Numbered from the stretch's first letter, positions 8,041 through 13,909 are shown. The stretch is 17,177 nt of DNA from Sulfurimonas sp. (GCA_027063585.1 JAMORM010000208.1:1-17177), one strand, 5' to 3'. The notes: generated from the letters alone by a model not told the origin. Numbers and translations: made by a program.

Positions 8041-8806
8041 TGTTTGCCTTAGTTTTTATTGTTTGTAAACTACTTGCAGTTATGACAAAGACAAGTGAAA
8101 ATAAAACAGTTACAAATATAATAGCATAACCTGTAGGCAAATCCAAATAATACGAGCCAAACAAGGCTAAAACAATACTCAACGAGCCAAACAAACAAGC
8201 AAATAAAAGTGCATTTATTTTCAATTGGGCAAGCCCTGCATATGAGGGTGCTATGAGCAAAGCAAAAACTACTAAAACACCTGCTGATTGTACTGATGAA
8301 GTCACGGTTAATGCAAGCATTATAAAAAACAAAAATTCTTTTTTTACACCGCGGAGTCTTGGATATATAACAAACATAACAAAAGCTACGCCACTGTACA
8401 GTAAAAGACTTTTAAACAAATCATCACTTGATGTAAAGAGTATATCAGCCGCACTCAACTTTGAAAAAAGCTCAGTTCCCTCTGAACTTTGCGCAAGTAT
8501 GAGCATAATTGAGGAGATGCCCAAAGCATATAACAACCCTATAAATGCTTCAATTTTCTGCACTTTTTTTGTAGCCCAGGTGATAACAACAGCCGCTAAA
8601 AGTGCAAACAACAGAGTCATAATGTTTTGATACTGTGAGTCCATAAATGCAACACTCAGAGCCATACCCATAGCCGCAATCTGTCCTATAGCCAAATCTG
8701 TAAAAATCACTCCACGCTTAATAATCTCTAAGCCAAATATAGAGTGAATAAATACCAAAGCAATTGCCAGCACAAAGGCCGGCCAAAGCAGTTCTATTAC
8801 TGACAT
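8030..8806 (-). CDS. Zinc/manganese-type ABC transporter permease (ZnuB-like)
   Basis: At 258 residues and almost entirely hydrophobic, with about eight membrane spans, this matches the ABC-3 permease family (ZnuB, MntB, TroC) in length and pattern. Diagnostic stretches are FGLEIIKRGVIFTDLAIGQ near residue 25, corresponding to the family segment that contacts the ATPase, and SVQSAGVLVVFALLIAPSY near 168-186. It would form the inner-membrane channel for a divalent metal delivered by the binding protein encoded just upstream. Its ATG at 8806 lies within the last codons of that gene (10-base overlap), which indicates translational coupling. No ATP-binding subunit is encoded in this run, so the ATPase must come from elsewhere. 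Zinc is favoured over manganese only from context. Confidence 0.87.
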   Translation of the reverse strand: MSVIELLWPAFVLAIALVFIHSIFGLEIIKRGVIFTDLAIGQIAAMGMALSVAFMDSQYQNIMTLLFALLAAVVITWATKKVQKIEAFIGLLYALGISSIMLILAQSSEGTELFSKLSAADILFTSSDDLFKSLLLYSGVAFVMFVIYPRLRGVKKEFLFFIMLALTVTSSVQSAGVLVVFALLIAPSYAGLAQLKINALLFACLFGSLSIVLALFGSYYLDLPTGYAIIFVTVLFSLVFVITASSLQTIKTKANNEE

Positions 8807-9675
8807 ATTCTGTTAGCGATTTTGTTATAAAACTCTTGGAGTGTTTTACTTCCGTCTGCACCTAAGTCATGCGGAATTATCAACACTTTTGCGCCTGTTT
8901 TTTCTGCTATGAACTTTGCCGTTTTACGCTCATGATACACATCCTGTAAAATCTTTTTCACACTGTTGTTTTTCATGACGTTAATCAGTGCAATCGTATG
9001 TTTTGAGCTTGGTGCAATGCCGGGAAGCGGCTCAATCGTTCCATAAATTTTATAGTTATATCGTCTTAAAAAGTAGTTAAAAAGTTGATGATACTGTACT
9101 ACCTTTTTATCTTTACATGTAAGCATTTTTGCATCAAGTTTTTTTAAATAAGCGCGCCACTCTTTTGTAAACTTCTCTAAATTTTGTTGATATTCGAGAG
9201 CATGTGATGAATCTATCTGGGCTAATTTATTTGCTATAGCTTTTGCCATTGGCAAGATAACATAAGGATCAGTTGAGTAATGTGGATTTCCCTGTGCATG
9301 AACATCACCAAAAGCCCGAGAAACAGAAGAAGGAACATTTATCATATGTACGAAATGGGACATATCCAAAAAGCCTTTTGCCCCGTTTTGAATTTTTGCA
9401 TTGTTAGCAGCACGCAAAAGTGGAGGCAGCCAACCGAGTTCTAATCCTCCGCCGTTGATTATAAGCAAATCAGCACGACGGAGTTTTGCAATAAGTGAAG
9501 GCTTAGGAGTGATAAAATGCGGGTCATATTTAGGAGAGCCAAGCACTGTTACATGTACAAAATCACCCCCTATCTTTTGTGCAACCGCACCTGCTGTTGT
9601 GTAGGTTGTATCAATTCTGATTGAGCCAAACGCCAATGTTGTGAGTAAAACTGTTAGTAATAATATATTCTTCAT
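8797..9675 (-). CDS. Zinc/manganese-type ABC transporter substrate-binding protein (ZnuA-like)
   Basis: A 292-residue periplasmic protein with a Sec signal peptide (residues 1-17, MKNILLLTVLLTTLAFG). Likely metal ligands by cluster A-I family pattern are H53 (YDPHFITPKPS), H132 (GNPHYSTDP), H196 (QYHQLFNYF) and an acidic/His position near 269-270 (IPHDLGADG). NGGGLELGWLPPLL near 74-87 is also typical of the family. It lacks the long His-rich loop seen in many ZnuA proteins and is slightly short, so affinity or metal choice may differ. AGGAG sits at good spacing before the ATG at 9675. It is placed between the outer-membrane barrel (9 bp upstream) and the permease (overlapping). It delivers metal to that permease; zinc is likely but manganese or iron cannot be excluded. 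Confidence 0.87.
   Translation of the reverse strand: MKNILLLTVLLTTLAFGSIRIDTTYTTAGAVAQKIGGDFVHVTVLGSPKYDPHFITPKPSLIAKLRRADLLIINGGGLELGWLPPLLRAANNAKIQNGAKGFLDMSHFVHMINVPSSVSRAFGDVHAQGNPHYSTDPYVILPMAKAIANKLAQIDSSHALEYQQNLEKFTKEWRAYLKKLDAKMLTCKDKKVVQYHQLFNYFLRRYNYKIYGTIEPLPGIAPSSKHTIALINVMKNNSVKKILQDVYHERKTAKFIAEKTGAKVLIIPHDLGADGSKTLQEFYNKIANRICQ
9113..9122. repeat. TTACATGTAA palindrome, site 2
   Basis: Perfect copy inside the ZnuA-like gene. On the coding strand it gives L-T-C-K in a lysine-rich loop between conserved segments. A near-copy, TTACATGTAC, lies at 9549-9558 in the same gene. Confidence 0.6.
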
Positions 9676-9684
9676 CTCTTTCTC

Positions 9685-10944
9685 CTAATAATTGTGAGCG
9701 CCATGCGCGCCTGCAGCAATGTTGAGTGACATCATAAATTCACTGATATTTTTTCTCTCACCTGCTATGATTTTTGTTCTATCATAGGTATAAGTGAGGC
9801 GCAAGCGTGACATGGGAAAGGGCTTATACTCCAACATCGTCGTATATCTATCCAGATTATTTGTGTCAATACCGCTATATGCCGACAAATCAGTATCATT
9901 TTTTGTAATTCTGTCATAACGAAAACCAGCCGAATAATTATTATTATACTGATAAATAAGCTCAGAATAAAGCCCCGCCTGTTTGTTATGGTTTGTCCCA
10001 ACATCTTTATTTCTATACAGATATTCACTCTGCCAAATAAGGGCACTATAACTACCAAGTTGCTCACGCAGTGTTAAATCCACACCGTAAACATTTGTAG
10101 GGTTTGCTGTGTCATTTTTTCCATGTGCGAAACTCAATCCGCCAAGTATTGAGAGATCATCTCCTACATCTACACTTGACTTCAAATAGCCTACATAAAG
10201 GTTATTTTCCTCCGTATCGCCGAAGCTTTTACCGTTTGTTCCCTGCATTGCTTCTACACCCGCCATAATGTAGGTATCCGTCGGTGCTACCCACTGCAAC
10301 TGAACACCCGCATCACTAATACCGTCCGGGCCAAAAAGAGTTTCATAAATTATAGGTTGAGAATCAAAATGCCAAGAGTGTTGATGTTTGAAGTTGATAC
10401 GCCCAAAATTACTTTTAAATTTTCCGGCTTTGACTCTTAATGCATAAGGCAAAGATGTTGTCTGCACATATGCCTCACCTATTTCAAATTCATTTGGATG
10501 CAGATGAAAGTTTGCAAATGCTTCAAAATAGGGATCAACCACAGAGTGCATAGCAACTTCTGCATAGTTAAGATTAAAGCCTTTGTCTTTGTTAAAAGGC
10601 AGAGGTGCCGTACCGGATGCTATAAAACCGGGAATTGCAAAGTTTTCATAATCACTGTTTTTGACATTGCGGCTTACTGCCGACATATTTAAAATTAAAG
10701 CAATGTCAGGTAAATAAGCATTTTGAGAAAAAGAGGCAGAGGTGTTTACAGCCGGAGCACTTACTTGTACAATCTTTTGTTCTTGTTGCATTTGTACCTG
10801 TTTTTTACTCAACGAATCAATCTTCGCTTCTAACTTTTGCATAATAATTTTTTGTTGTTCCATCTGCTTTTTTAATGCCTCTAAATCTGTATCCGCAAGT
10901 AAATATGAGCATGCAAGCAAAGAGAGGTATACCGTTTTTTTCAT
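9685..10944 (-). CDS. Outer-membrane beta-barrel protein with N-terminal coiled coil, probably metal-uptake linked
   Basis: A 419-residue exported protein: signal peptide 1-18 (cleavage probably after YLLA), then a coiled coil (about 19-62: LEALKKQMEQQ, KLEAKIDSL), then a barrel of alternating residues ending in an aromatic (Y419). The segment VKAGKFKSNFGRINFKHQHS, followed by HFDSQPIIYETLFGPDGISDAG, resembles a barrel family I recall being annotated as zinc-regulated or TonB-dependent receptors next to zinc ABC genes. It has no visible plug domain or TonB box, so a porin-like channel is a fairer call. Histidines cluster in the periplasm-facing or loop regions (HLHPNEF, KHQHSWHF) and at the C-terminus (GAHGAHNY), which suits metal contact. 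GGAG precedes the ATG. It sits directly upstream of the binding-protein gene and would supply the outer-membrane step. Confidence 0.75.
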   Translation of the reverse strand: MKKTVYLSLLACSYLLADTDLEALKKQMEQQKIIMQKLEAKIDSLSKKQVQMQQEQKIVQVSAPAVNTSASFSQNAYLPDIALILNMSAVSRNVKNSDYENFAIPGFIASGTAPLPFNKDKGFNLNYAEVAMHSVVDPYFEAFANFHLHPNEFEIGEAYVQTTSLPYALRVKAGKFKSNFGRINFKHQHSWHFDSQPIIYETLFGPDGISDAGVQLQWVAPTDTYIMAGVEAMQGTNGKSFGDTEENNLYVGYLKSSVDVGDDLSILGGLSFAHGKNDTANPTNVYGVDLTLREQLGSYSALIWQSEYLYRNKDVGTNHNKQAGLYSELIYQYNNNYSAGFRYDRITKNDTDLSAYSGIDTNNLDRYTTMLEYKPFPMSRLRLTYTYDRTKIIAGERKNISEFMMSLNIAAGAHGAHNY

Positions 10945-10995
10945 TATTGTATCTCCAATATTTTAGTAATAGTTTTTTTGTTGTTGTTGAAATAA

Positions 10996-11271
10996 TTAGG
11001 AGATTCTTGGAGGAGCTCTGGCTTTGAGTTGGTTATCAATCTTCGTTACATGTAAAGAGATAAGTGCGACGACAACAGATTCGTTGATTAATTCTAAGCT
11101 TGTAAGATAATGTGCTTCTACAGGTGTATCGGCATGTGCCAAACTTGATTGCACTGTACAAATTTTACAATCATTATGCTGTTTTAAATCATTATGATGA
11201 TGAAAAACACCCATAAAAGTTGCTATTATAAAGATAATGCTGAGATATTTTTTAAAAAATCTATTTATCAT
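10996..11271 (-). CDS. Small exported His/Cys-rich putative metal-binding protein
   Basis: A 91-residue protein with a basic start and one hydrophobic segment (residues 8-22, a signal peptide or anchor). Right after it come H24-H25-H26, H32, C35-x-x-C38, H46 and H54. This dense group of soft metal ligands just outside the membrane suggests a periplasmic zinc or copper chaperone or buffer. The last 35 residues are unremarkable and end in a basic, Pro-rich tail. It is the first gene of the metal run, 51 bp before the outer-membrane barrel gene and divergent from the winged-helix regulator. No clear ribosome-binding site is visible, and no alternative start would keep the hydrophobic segment. 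The family was not recognised with certainty; short proteins of this layout often accompany outer-membrane metal receptors. Confidence 0.7.
   Translation of the reverse strand: MINRFFKKYLSIIFIIATFMGVFHHHNDLKQHNDCKICTVQSSLAHADTPVEAHYLTSLELINESVVVALISLHVTKIDNQLKARAPPRIS
11046..11055. repeat. TTACATGTAA palindrome, site 3
   Basis: Perfect copy within the small His/Cys-rich gene; on its coding strand it reads L-H-V in the poorly conserved C-terminal part. Confidence 0.6.
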
Positions 11272-11305
11272 AATGAAATTTTATCATAAATAAGTGCAGA
11301 TCATA

Positions 11306-11322
11306 ATAAATATCATATTTAT
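11306..11322. promoter_or_regulatory. Perfect palindrome in the promoter region of the metal operon (candidate operator)
   Basis: ATAAATAT-C-ATATTTAT is a perfect inverted repeat, 34 bp upstream of the first gene of the metal run and 75 bp upstream of the divergent regulator. Read on the minus strand with its flanks (GATAAATATGATATTTATTA) it loosely recalls Fur-family boxes of the GATAAT-type. Low complexity makes such palindromes common, so this is only a candidate Fur/Zur or local-regulator site. Confidence 0.35.
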
Positions 11323-11386
11323 CAAAGAAATATTTTACACAGCTTTTACACTTCATGGTTATACTATTGCTATTTTTTCACGTCAA

Positions 11387-11394
11387 AAGGGGAG
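11387..11394 (+). promoter_or_regulatory. Strong ribosome-binding site close to the start of the winged-helix regulator
   Basis: AAGGGGAG ends only 3 bases before the ATG at 11398, which is unusually close but supports this start. A possible -10, TATACT, lies at 11360-11365; no well-spaced -35 was found. Confidence 0.5.
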
Positions 11395-11397
11395 CTT

Positions 11398-11826
11398 ATG
11401 AGTAACAATGTTGTACTGGTATTTCAAGCAGATGACACCGATATATTAGATATAGAAAGTTATATAGCCTCCCGTGGATATGAAATAAAAAGGATCAATG
11501 AGAAAACAAAGAAAAGTAACAAAAACATTATTGACTTTGGAGAATACTATAAATTTAATCTTAAAACCAAAGAAACTTTTTATAAAGGGGAGAAGGTCAA
11601 ATTAACAAAGAAAGAGAGCCTTTTTTTAAAAATTCTTCTCCTGAATATGGGGCATATCGTCACTTTTGAGCAGGCCACAAACTATATATGGAATCAGGAA
11701 GAATCAATAACTGAAAATAATTTACGAACATTAGTATGGAGACTCAGAGGTAAACTAAAAACCGACCTTATTAAAAATAATCAGGGAATTGGTTATTATA
11801 TTGATTTATCAGTGGTGGACAGCTAG
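11398..11826 (+). CDS. OmpR/PhoB-type winged-helix regulator lacking a full receiver domain
   Basis: A 142-residue protein. Residues about 52-138 form an OmpR-type DNA-binding domain: KLTKKESLFLKILLLNMGHI, then VTFEQATNYIWNQEE, the recognition-helix region NNLRTLVWRLRGKL, and the wing ending GIGYYIDL. The first 35 residues (VVLVFQADDTDILDIESYIA, SRGYEIKRINE) look like the first strand and helix of a receiver, but the remainder, including any phospho-acceptor Asp, is absent. It may therefore act without phosphorylation or respond through a partner. It is divergent from the metal operon across 126 bp that hold a perfect palindrome, so control of that operon is plausible. Its last four codons and stop lie within the tRNA-Ser gene on the opposite strand. 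A truncated response regulator is the alternative reading, but the strong Shine-Dalgarno sequence argues for a functional gene. Confidence 0.85.
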   Translation: MSNNVVLVFQADDTDILDIESYIASRGYEIKRINEKTKKSNKNIIDFGEYYKFNLKTKETFYKGEKVKLTKKESLFLKILLLNMGHIVTFEQATNYIWNQEESITENNLRTLVWRLRGKLKTDLIKNNQGIGYYIDLSVVDS

Positions 11827-11900
11827 GGATTCGAACCCTAGGTAGATTGCTCTACACCCGCGTTCCAGGCGAGCGCCTTCGACCACTCGGCCAGCTGTCC
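11813..11900 (-). tRNA. tRNA-Ser (anticodon GGA)
   Basis: A class II cloverleaf of 88 nt including an encoded CCA (11815-11813). The acceptor stem is GGACAGC/GCTGTCC, the D arm begins GGCCGAGTGGTCGAAGGC, the anticodon stem CTCGC/GCGGG encloses loop CTGGAAC, with anticodon GGA at 11866-11864. A long variable arm GTAGA-GCAA-TCTAC and T arm TAGGG-TTCGAAT-CCCTA complete it. Long variable arm plus GGA identify serine, reading UCC and UCU. The discriminator base is A (11816) rather than the G common in bacterial serine tRNAs. Its 3' end overlaps the stop-codon end of the winged-helix regulator gene by 14 bases. Confidence 0.96.
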
Positions 11901-11907
11901 TTTTTTT
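11894..11907 (+). terminator. Possible terminator for the winged-helix gene formed by antisense tRNA sequence
   Basis: On the plus strand, the complement of the tRNA acceptor stem (GGACAGC 11817-11823 with GCTGTCC 11894-11900) is followed at once by seven T residues (11901-11907). A transcript of the regulator gene could fold like the tRNA complement and stop at this U-run. Confidence 0.35.
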
Positions 11908-11918
11908 GTAGGAGCGGT

Positions 11919-11924
11919 ATTATA
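11919..11924 (-). promoter_or_regulatory. -10 box of the tRNA-Ser promoter
   Basis: A perfect TATAAT on the minus strand, 18 bases before the mature 5' end, just after the stop of cobC. Only a weak -35 (GCACGA) lies at the right distance. The tRNA may have its own promoter inside the end of the cob operon as well as read-through from it. Confidence 0.55.
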
Positions 11925-11930
11925 GCCAAG

Positions 11931-12494
11931 CTAAGTTTTAATCGTGCTAAAAGTTTTTAAATTTGTGTCATAAATTGTGTAAGATGTATAAGGTAAAGCA
12001 AGGGCAAAGGCTTCTTCAAATGATAGGTTTTGCACTATTGCCATTAGAACTCTTATAACACCCGCATGTGTTATAACTAAAACGTTATCAGCTTTTTGTG
12101 TTACGAGTTCTTCAAAAAAAAATTTCTTTACTCTTTGAACATACTCTTTATAATTCTCCCCATCAAGTGCTTCTATCCATTGTGAAAAATTTTTATACAC
12201 TATACCCTGCGCAGTAATTTCATCAAATCCCAGCCCTTCATGTTTCCCCCATGATTTTTCTCGCAATTTTTCTGTAAAAACGGCATTTTTTGCCTGAACA
12301 AAAGCTTGCAAAGTCTCTTTTGCACGCCGCAAATCTGAACAATAGACCAGATCAAACTCTTTACATGTAAACAGCTCAGCTAACTTTTTAGCCTCTTTTT
12401 TTCCCTTATCTGAAAGCCCTATATCATTATGTCCGTTATATTTTCCAATGAAGGGCGTTTGTACCTCACCGTGGCGAACAAGTATTATTTTCAT
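11931..12494 (-). CDS. cobC: Alpha-ribazole phosphatase / histidine phosphatase
   Basis: A 187-residue member of the histidine phosphatase (phosphoglycerate mutase-like) superfamily. The N-terminal motif LVRHGE gives the phosphorylated H8, with R7, and a second catalytic histidine is in VITHAGVIR near residue 140. SDLRRAKET is the usual middle motif. Placed after cobU and cobS, it is best read as CobC, which removes the 5' phosphate of alpha-ribazole or adenosylcobalamin phosphate, the last step of nucleotide-loop assembly. An upstream ATG at 12527 would add eleven residues overlapping cobS, but the family starts almost directly at the RHG motif, so 12494 is chosen. It then follows the cobS stop by one base. 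General phosphatase activity on other substrates cannot be excluded. Confidence 0.85.
   Translation of the reverse strand: MKIILVRHGEVQTPFIGKYNGHNDIGLSDKGKKEAKKLAELFTCKEFDLVYCSDLRRAKETLQAFVQAKNAVFTEKLREKSWGKHEGLGFDEITAQGIVYKNFSQWIEALDGENYKEYVQRVKKFFFEELVTQKADNVLVITHAGVIRVLMAIVQNLSFEEAFALALPYTSYTIYDTNLKTFSTIKT
12361..12370. repeat. TTACATGTAA palindrome, site 4
   Basis: Perfect copy in cobC; it encodes F-T-C-K in a variable loop before the conserved YCSDLRRA segment. Confidence 0.6.
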
Positions 12495-12495
12495 A

Positions 12496-13215
12496 CTAAA
12501 CCGATATAAGCATATTAAGTAAAACAAGTTCTGTCATTTCAATACTAAAACCGTAGATATCCCCGGTAAAACCGCCGTATCTTTTCATAAAAAAGTGTTT
12601 TAAAGCAAACATCACTAACAAAGCAACAAACAGCAGTAAAAAGCCGTGAAAAAGCAACGCAATAAAAAGTGTATATGCCACACTTATAAAAAATTGTTTT
12701 GTCGTTAACTCCTCTTTTGCCAAAGCTGCCATACCGTTTTGTGAAATATACGGATACAGATAAATTTGCAAAACAGCATTAAAACGTGAAAGCATAAGCA
12801 CTACAGGTAAAAGGTATACAGCATCCAAAGCTGCCAAAGAAGATGCTTTAAGTAGTAAAAAAACAACGGAAAATATCATACCCATTCCACCGTTATGTGG
12901 GTCTTTCATTACATGTAACGCCTTTTCTTTAGGGACAAACAAACCGTCTATCGTATCACTGAATCCGTCAAGGTGCAGTGCACCCGTAAGTAAAACCCAT
13001 AAAGCAAAAATAATTATACTTACATGTAACGGTGGAAAAAAGGGGGAAAGAAAAACAAAAGCACCATACAAAAGCAAACCGAGTAAAAACCCTATAAGCG
13101 GATAAAACATAACGGCATATCCATTGATGCCTTTGTAAAAATCGTGTACTTTAAAAAACGGTACGATACTCAGCATCGAAACAGCGAGGGCAAAACCTTT
13201 GAAGAGTTTATTCAT
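12496..13215 (-). CDS. cobS: Adenosylcobinamide-GDP ribazoletransferase (cobalamin synthase)
   Basis: A 239-residue integral membrane enzyme that joins adenosylcobinamide-GDP to alpha-ribazole (or its phosphate) to give adenosylcobalamin (phosphate) in the inner membrane. The diagnostic metal-binding motif is GALHLDGFSDTIDGL (residues 78-92; D83, D87 and D90), followed by K97 and VMKDPHNGGMG (102-112), and near the C-terminus GGFTGDIYGFSIEMTEL. Six to seven membrane segments and the length fit the family. The ATG overlaps the cobU stop by four bases (ATGA), indicating a coupled operon cobU-cobS-cobC. The only oddity is the two TTACATGTAA palindromes within it. Confidence 0.93.
   Translation of the reverse strand: MNKLFKGFALAVSMLSIVPFFKVHDFYKGINGYAVMFYPLIGFLLGLLLYGAFVFLSPFFPPLHVSIIIFALWVLLTGALHLDGFSDTIDGLFVPKEKALHVMKDPHNGGMGMIFSVVFLLLKASSLAALDAVYLLPVVLMLSRFNAVLQIYLYPYISQNGMAALAKEELTTKQFFISVAYTLFIALLFHGFLLLFVALLVMFALKHFFMKRYGGFTGDIYGFSIEMTELVLLNMLISV
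12909..12918. repeat. TTACATGTAA palindrome, site 5
   Basis: Perfect copy in cobS; it encodes L-H-V in ALHVMKDP. Confidence 0.6.
13020..13029. repeat. TTACATGTAA palindrome, site 6
   Basis: Perfect copy in cobS, 102 bp from site 5; it encodes L-H-V in a loop between membrane segments (PPLHVS). Confidence 0.6.
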
Positions 13216-13706
13216 TTTATTTTTGTACTGATTCCGGCAACGACATGATACACCTCATCACATTTTTGGGCAACCATCTGAGAAAGTTTTCCATTGATAT
13301 CTACAAACTGACGGGCAAGTTTATTTTCAGGAATTATGCCACAACTTACATCATTGATGACAAATACGATATCGTGTTTTAGCTCCATCACGGTAGCTAT
13401 TTCTGCTTCCATTTCCTCATATTTTTTTTCATGATAGAGCATGTTGTTGATCCACATACTCAAGCATTCAACGAGTACAGCACCCTCTTGTATTGCTATT
13501 TTATCTTTGAGGTTAATAGCCTCTTCAACTGTAATGAAATCACTTGAACGCTGCTCTTGATGTTGTTGTATCCGCTCTTGTATCTCATCATCTATAAATT
13601 CAGTTGTTGCAAGGTAAACAGGCTTTGCCCCTGAGAATTTTTTTATGTAGTTTTCGGCATTACGAGATTTGCCACTCTTAATGCCACCTATAAATAATGT
13701 TTTCAT
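13212..13706 (-). CDS. cobU: Adenosylcobinamide kinase / adenosylcobinamide-phosphate guanylyltransferase
   Basis: A 164-residue cytoplasmic enzyme that phosphorylates adenosylcobinamide and then attaches GMP. The P-loop is GGIKSGKS (residues 7-14; usual form GGxRSGKS). H49 in RIQQHQEQR matches the family histidine that carries the GMP intermediate, and VECLSMWINNML plus VINDVSCGIIPENKLARQF are the Walker B and downstream motifs. The length is at the short end of the family. It is the first gene of a three-gene operon with cobS and cobC. TATAAT on the minus strand at 13718-13713 lies only about 7 bases before the ATG, so a transcript from it would be nearly leaderless; other promoters further upstream are possible. 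Confidence 0.93.
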   Translation of the reverse strand: MKTLFIGGIKSGKSRNAENYIKKFSGAKPVYLATTEFIDDEIQERIQQHQEQRSSDFITVEEAINLKDKIAIQEGAVLVECLSMWINNMLYHEKKYEEMEAEIATVMELKHDIVFVINDVSCGIIPENKLARQFVDINGKLSQMVAQKCDEVYHVVAGISTKIK

Positions 13707-13770
13707 TTTAAAATTATAGCAGTTTTATAATATTTTTCGATATTATTCCATAAAACAATTTCAAAAAACA

Positions 13771-13900
13771 ATGTTTTCTCGGAACCTAGGTTTTAACCTA
13801 GGCCTTCAGCTTTAAAGGCACAAAGCCCGCACTGAAGTACGGGTTCCGAAAAAGCCGCTTAACTTAATGGTATTGAGCTTAAAACCTAAGTTCCGAAAAT
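13771..13900. repeat. Dispersed hairpin element, copy B
   Basis: Bases 13771-13826 match 5879-5934 of copy A except for one substitution (C at 13807). The core ends at GGTTCCGA (13842-13849), which pairs with TCGGAACC on the left. Inside are the hairpin CCTAGGTT-TT-AACCTAGG (13785-13802), CTTCAG/CTGAAG (13804-13809 with 13832-13837) and GCTTT/AAAGC (13809-13813 with 13822-13826). A further right arm at 13879-13900 is complementary to 13775-13796 at 19 of 22 positions, so the whole can fold as one long hairpin. It lies in the leader of the DUF1538 gene, ending 3 bases before its ribosome-binding site, and downstream of no gene on that strand. No protein is encoded. Confidence 0.8.
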
Positions 13901-13903
13901 AAT

Positions 13904-13909
13904 GAGGAG
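13904..13909 (+). promoter_or_regulatory. Ribosome-binding site of the DUF1538-PII gene
   Basis: GAGGAG lies 9 bases before the ATG at 13919 and directly after the repeat element. If the element is transcribed, its long hairpin would end next to this site and could affect translation. Confidence 0.6.

Noticed and set aside
10909..10944. Lipobox-like LLAC in the outer-membrane protein signal sequence
   Set aside because: The hydrophobic part before the Cys is too short, and a better signal peptidase I site follows after YLLA; the protein is a barrel.
10742..10966. Cys-rich plus-strand open frame
   Set aside because: It is complementary to the signal peptide and coiled coil of the outer-membrane protein; the cysteines come from reversed Gln/Ala-rich codons.
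11306..11322. Definite Fur or Zur box
   Set aside because: The match to the consensus is loose and A+T-rich palindromes are frequent; kept only as a candidate operator.
12494..12527. Upstream ATG of cobC adding eleven residues
   Set aside because: The extension overlaps the cobS coding end and precedes the RHG motif, which normally begins almost at the N-terminus.
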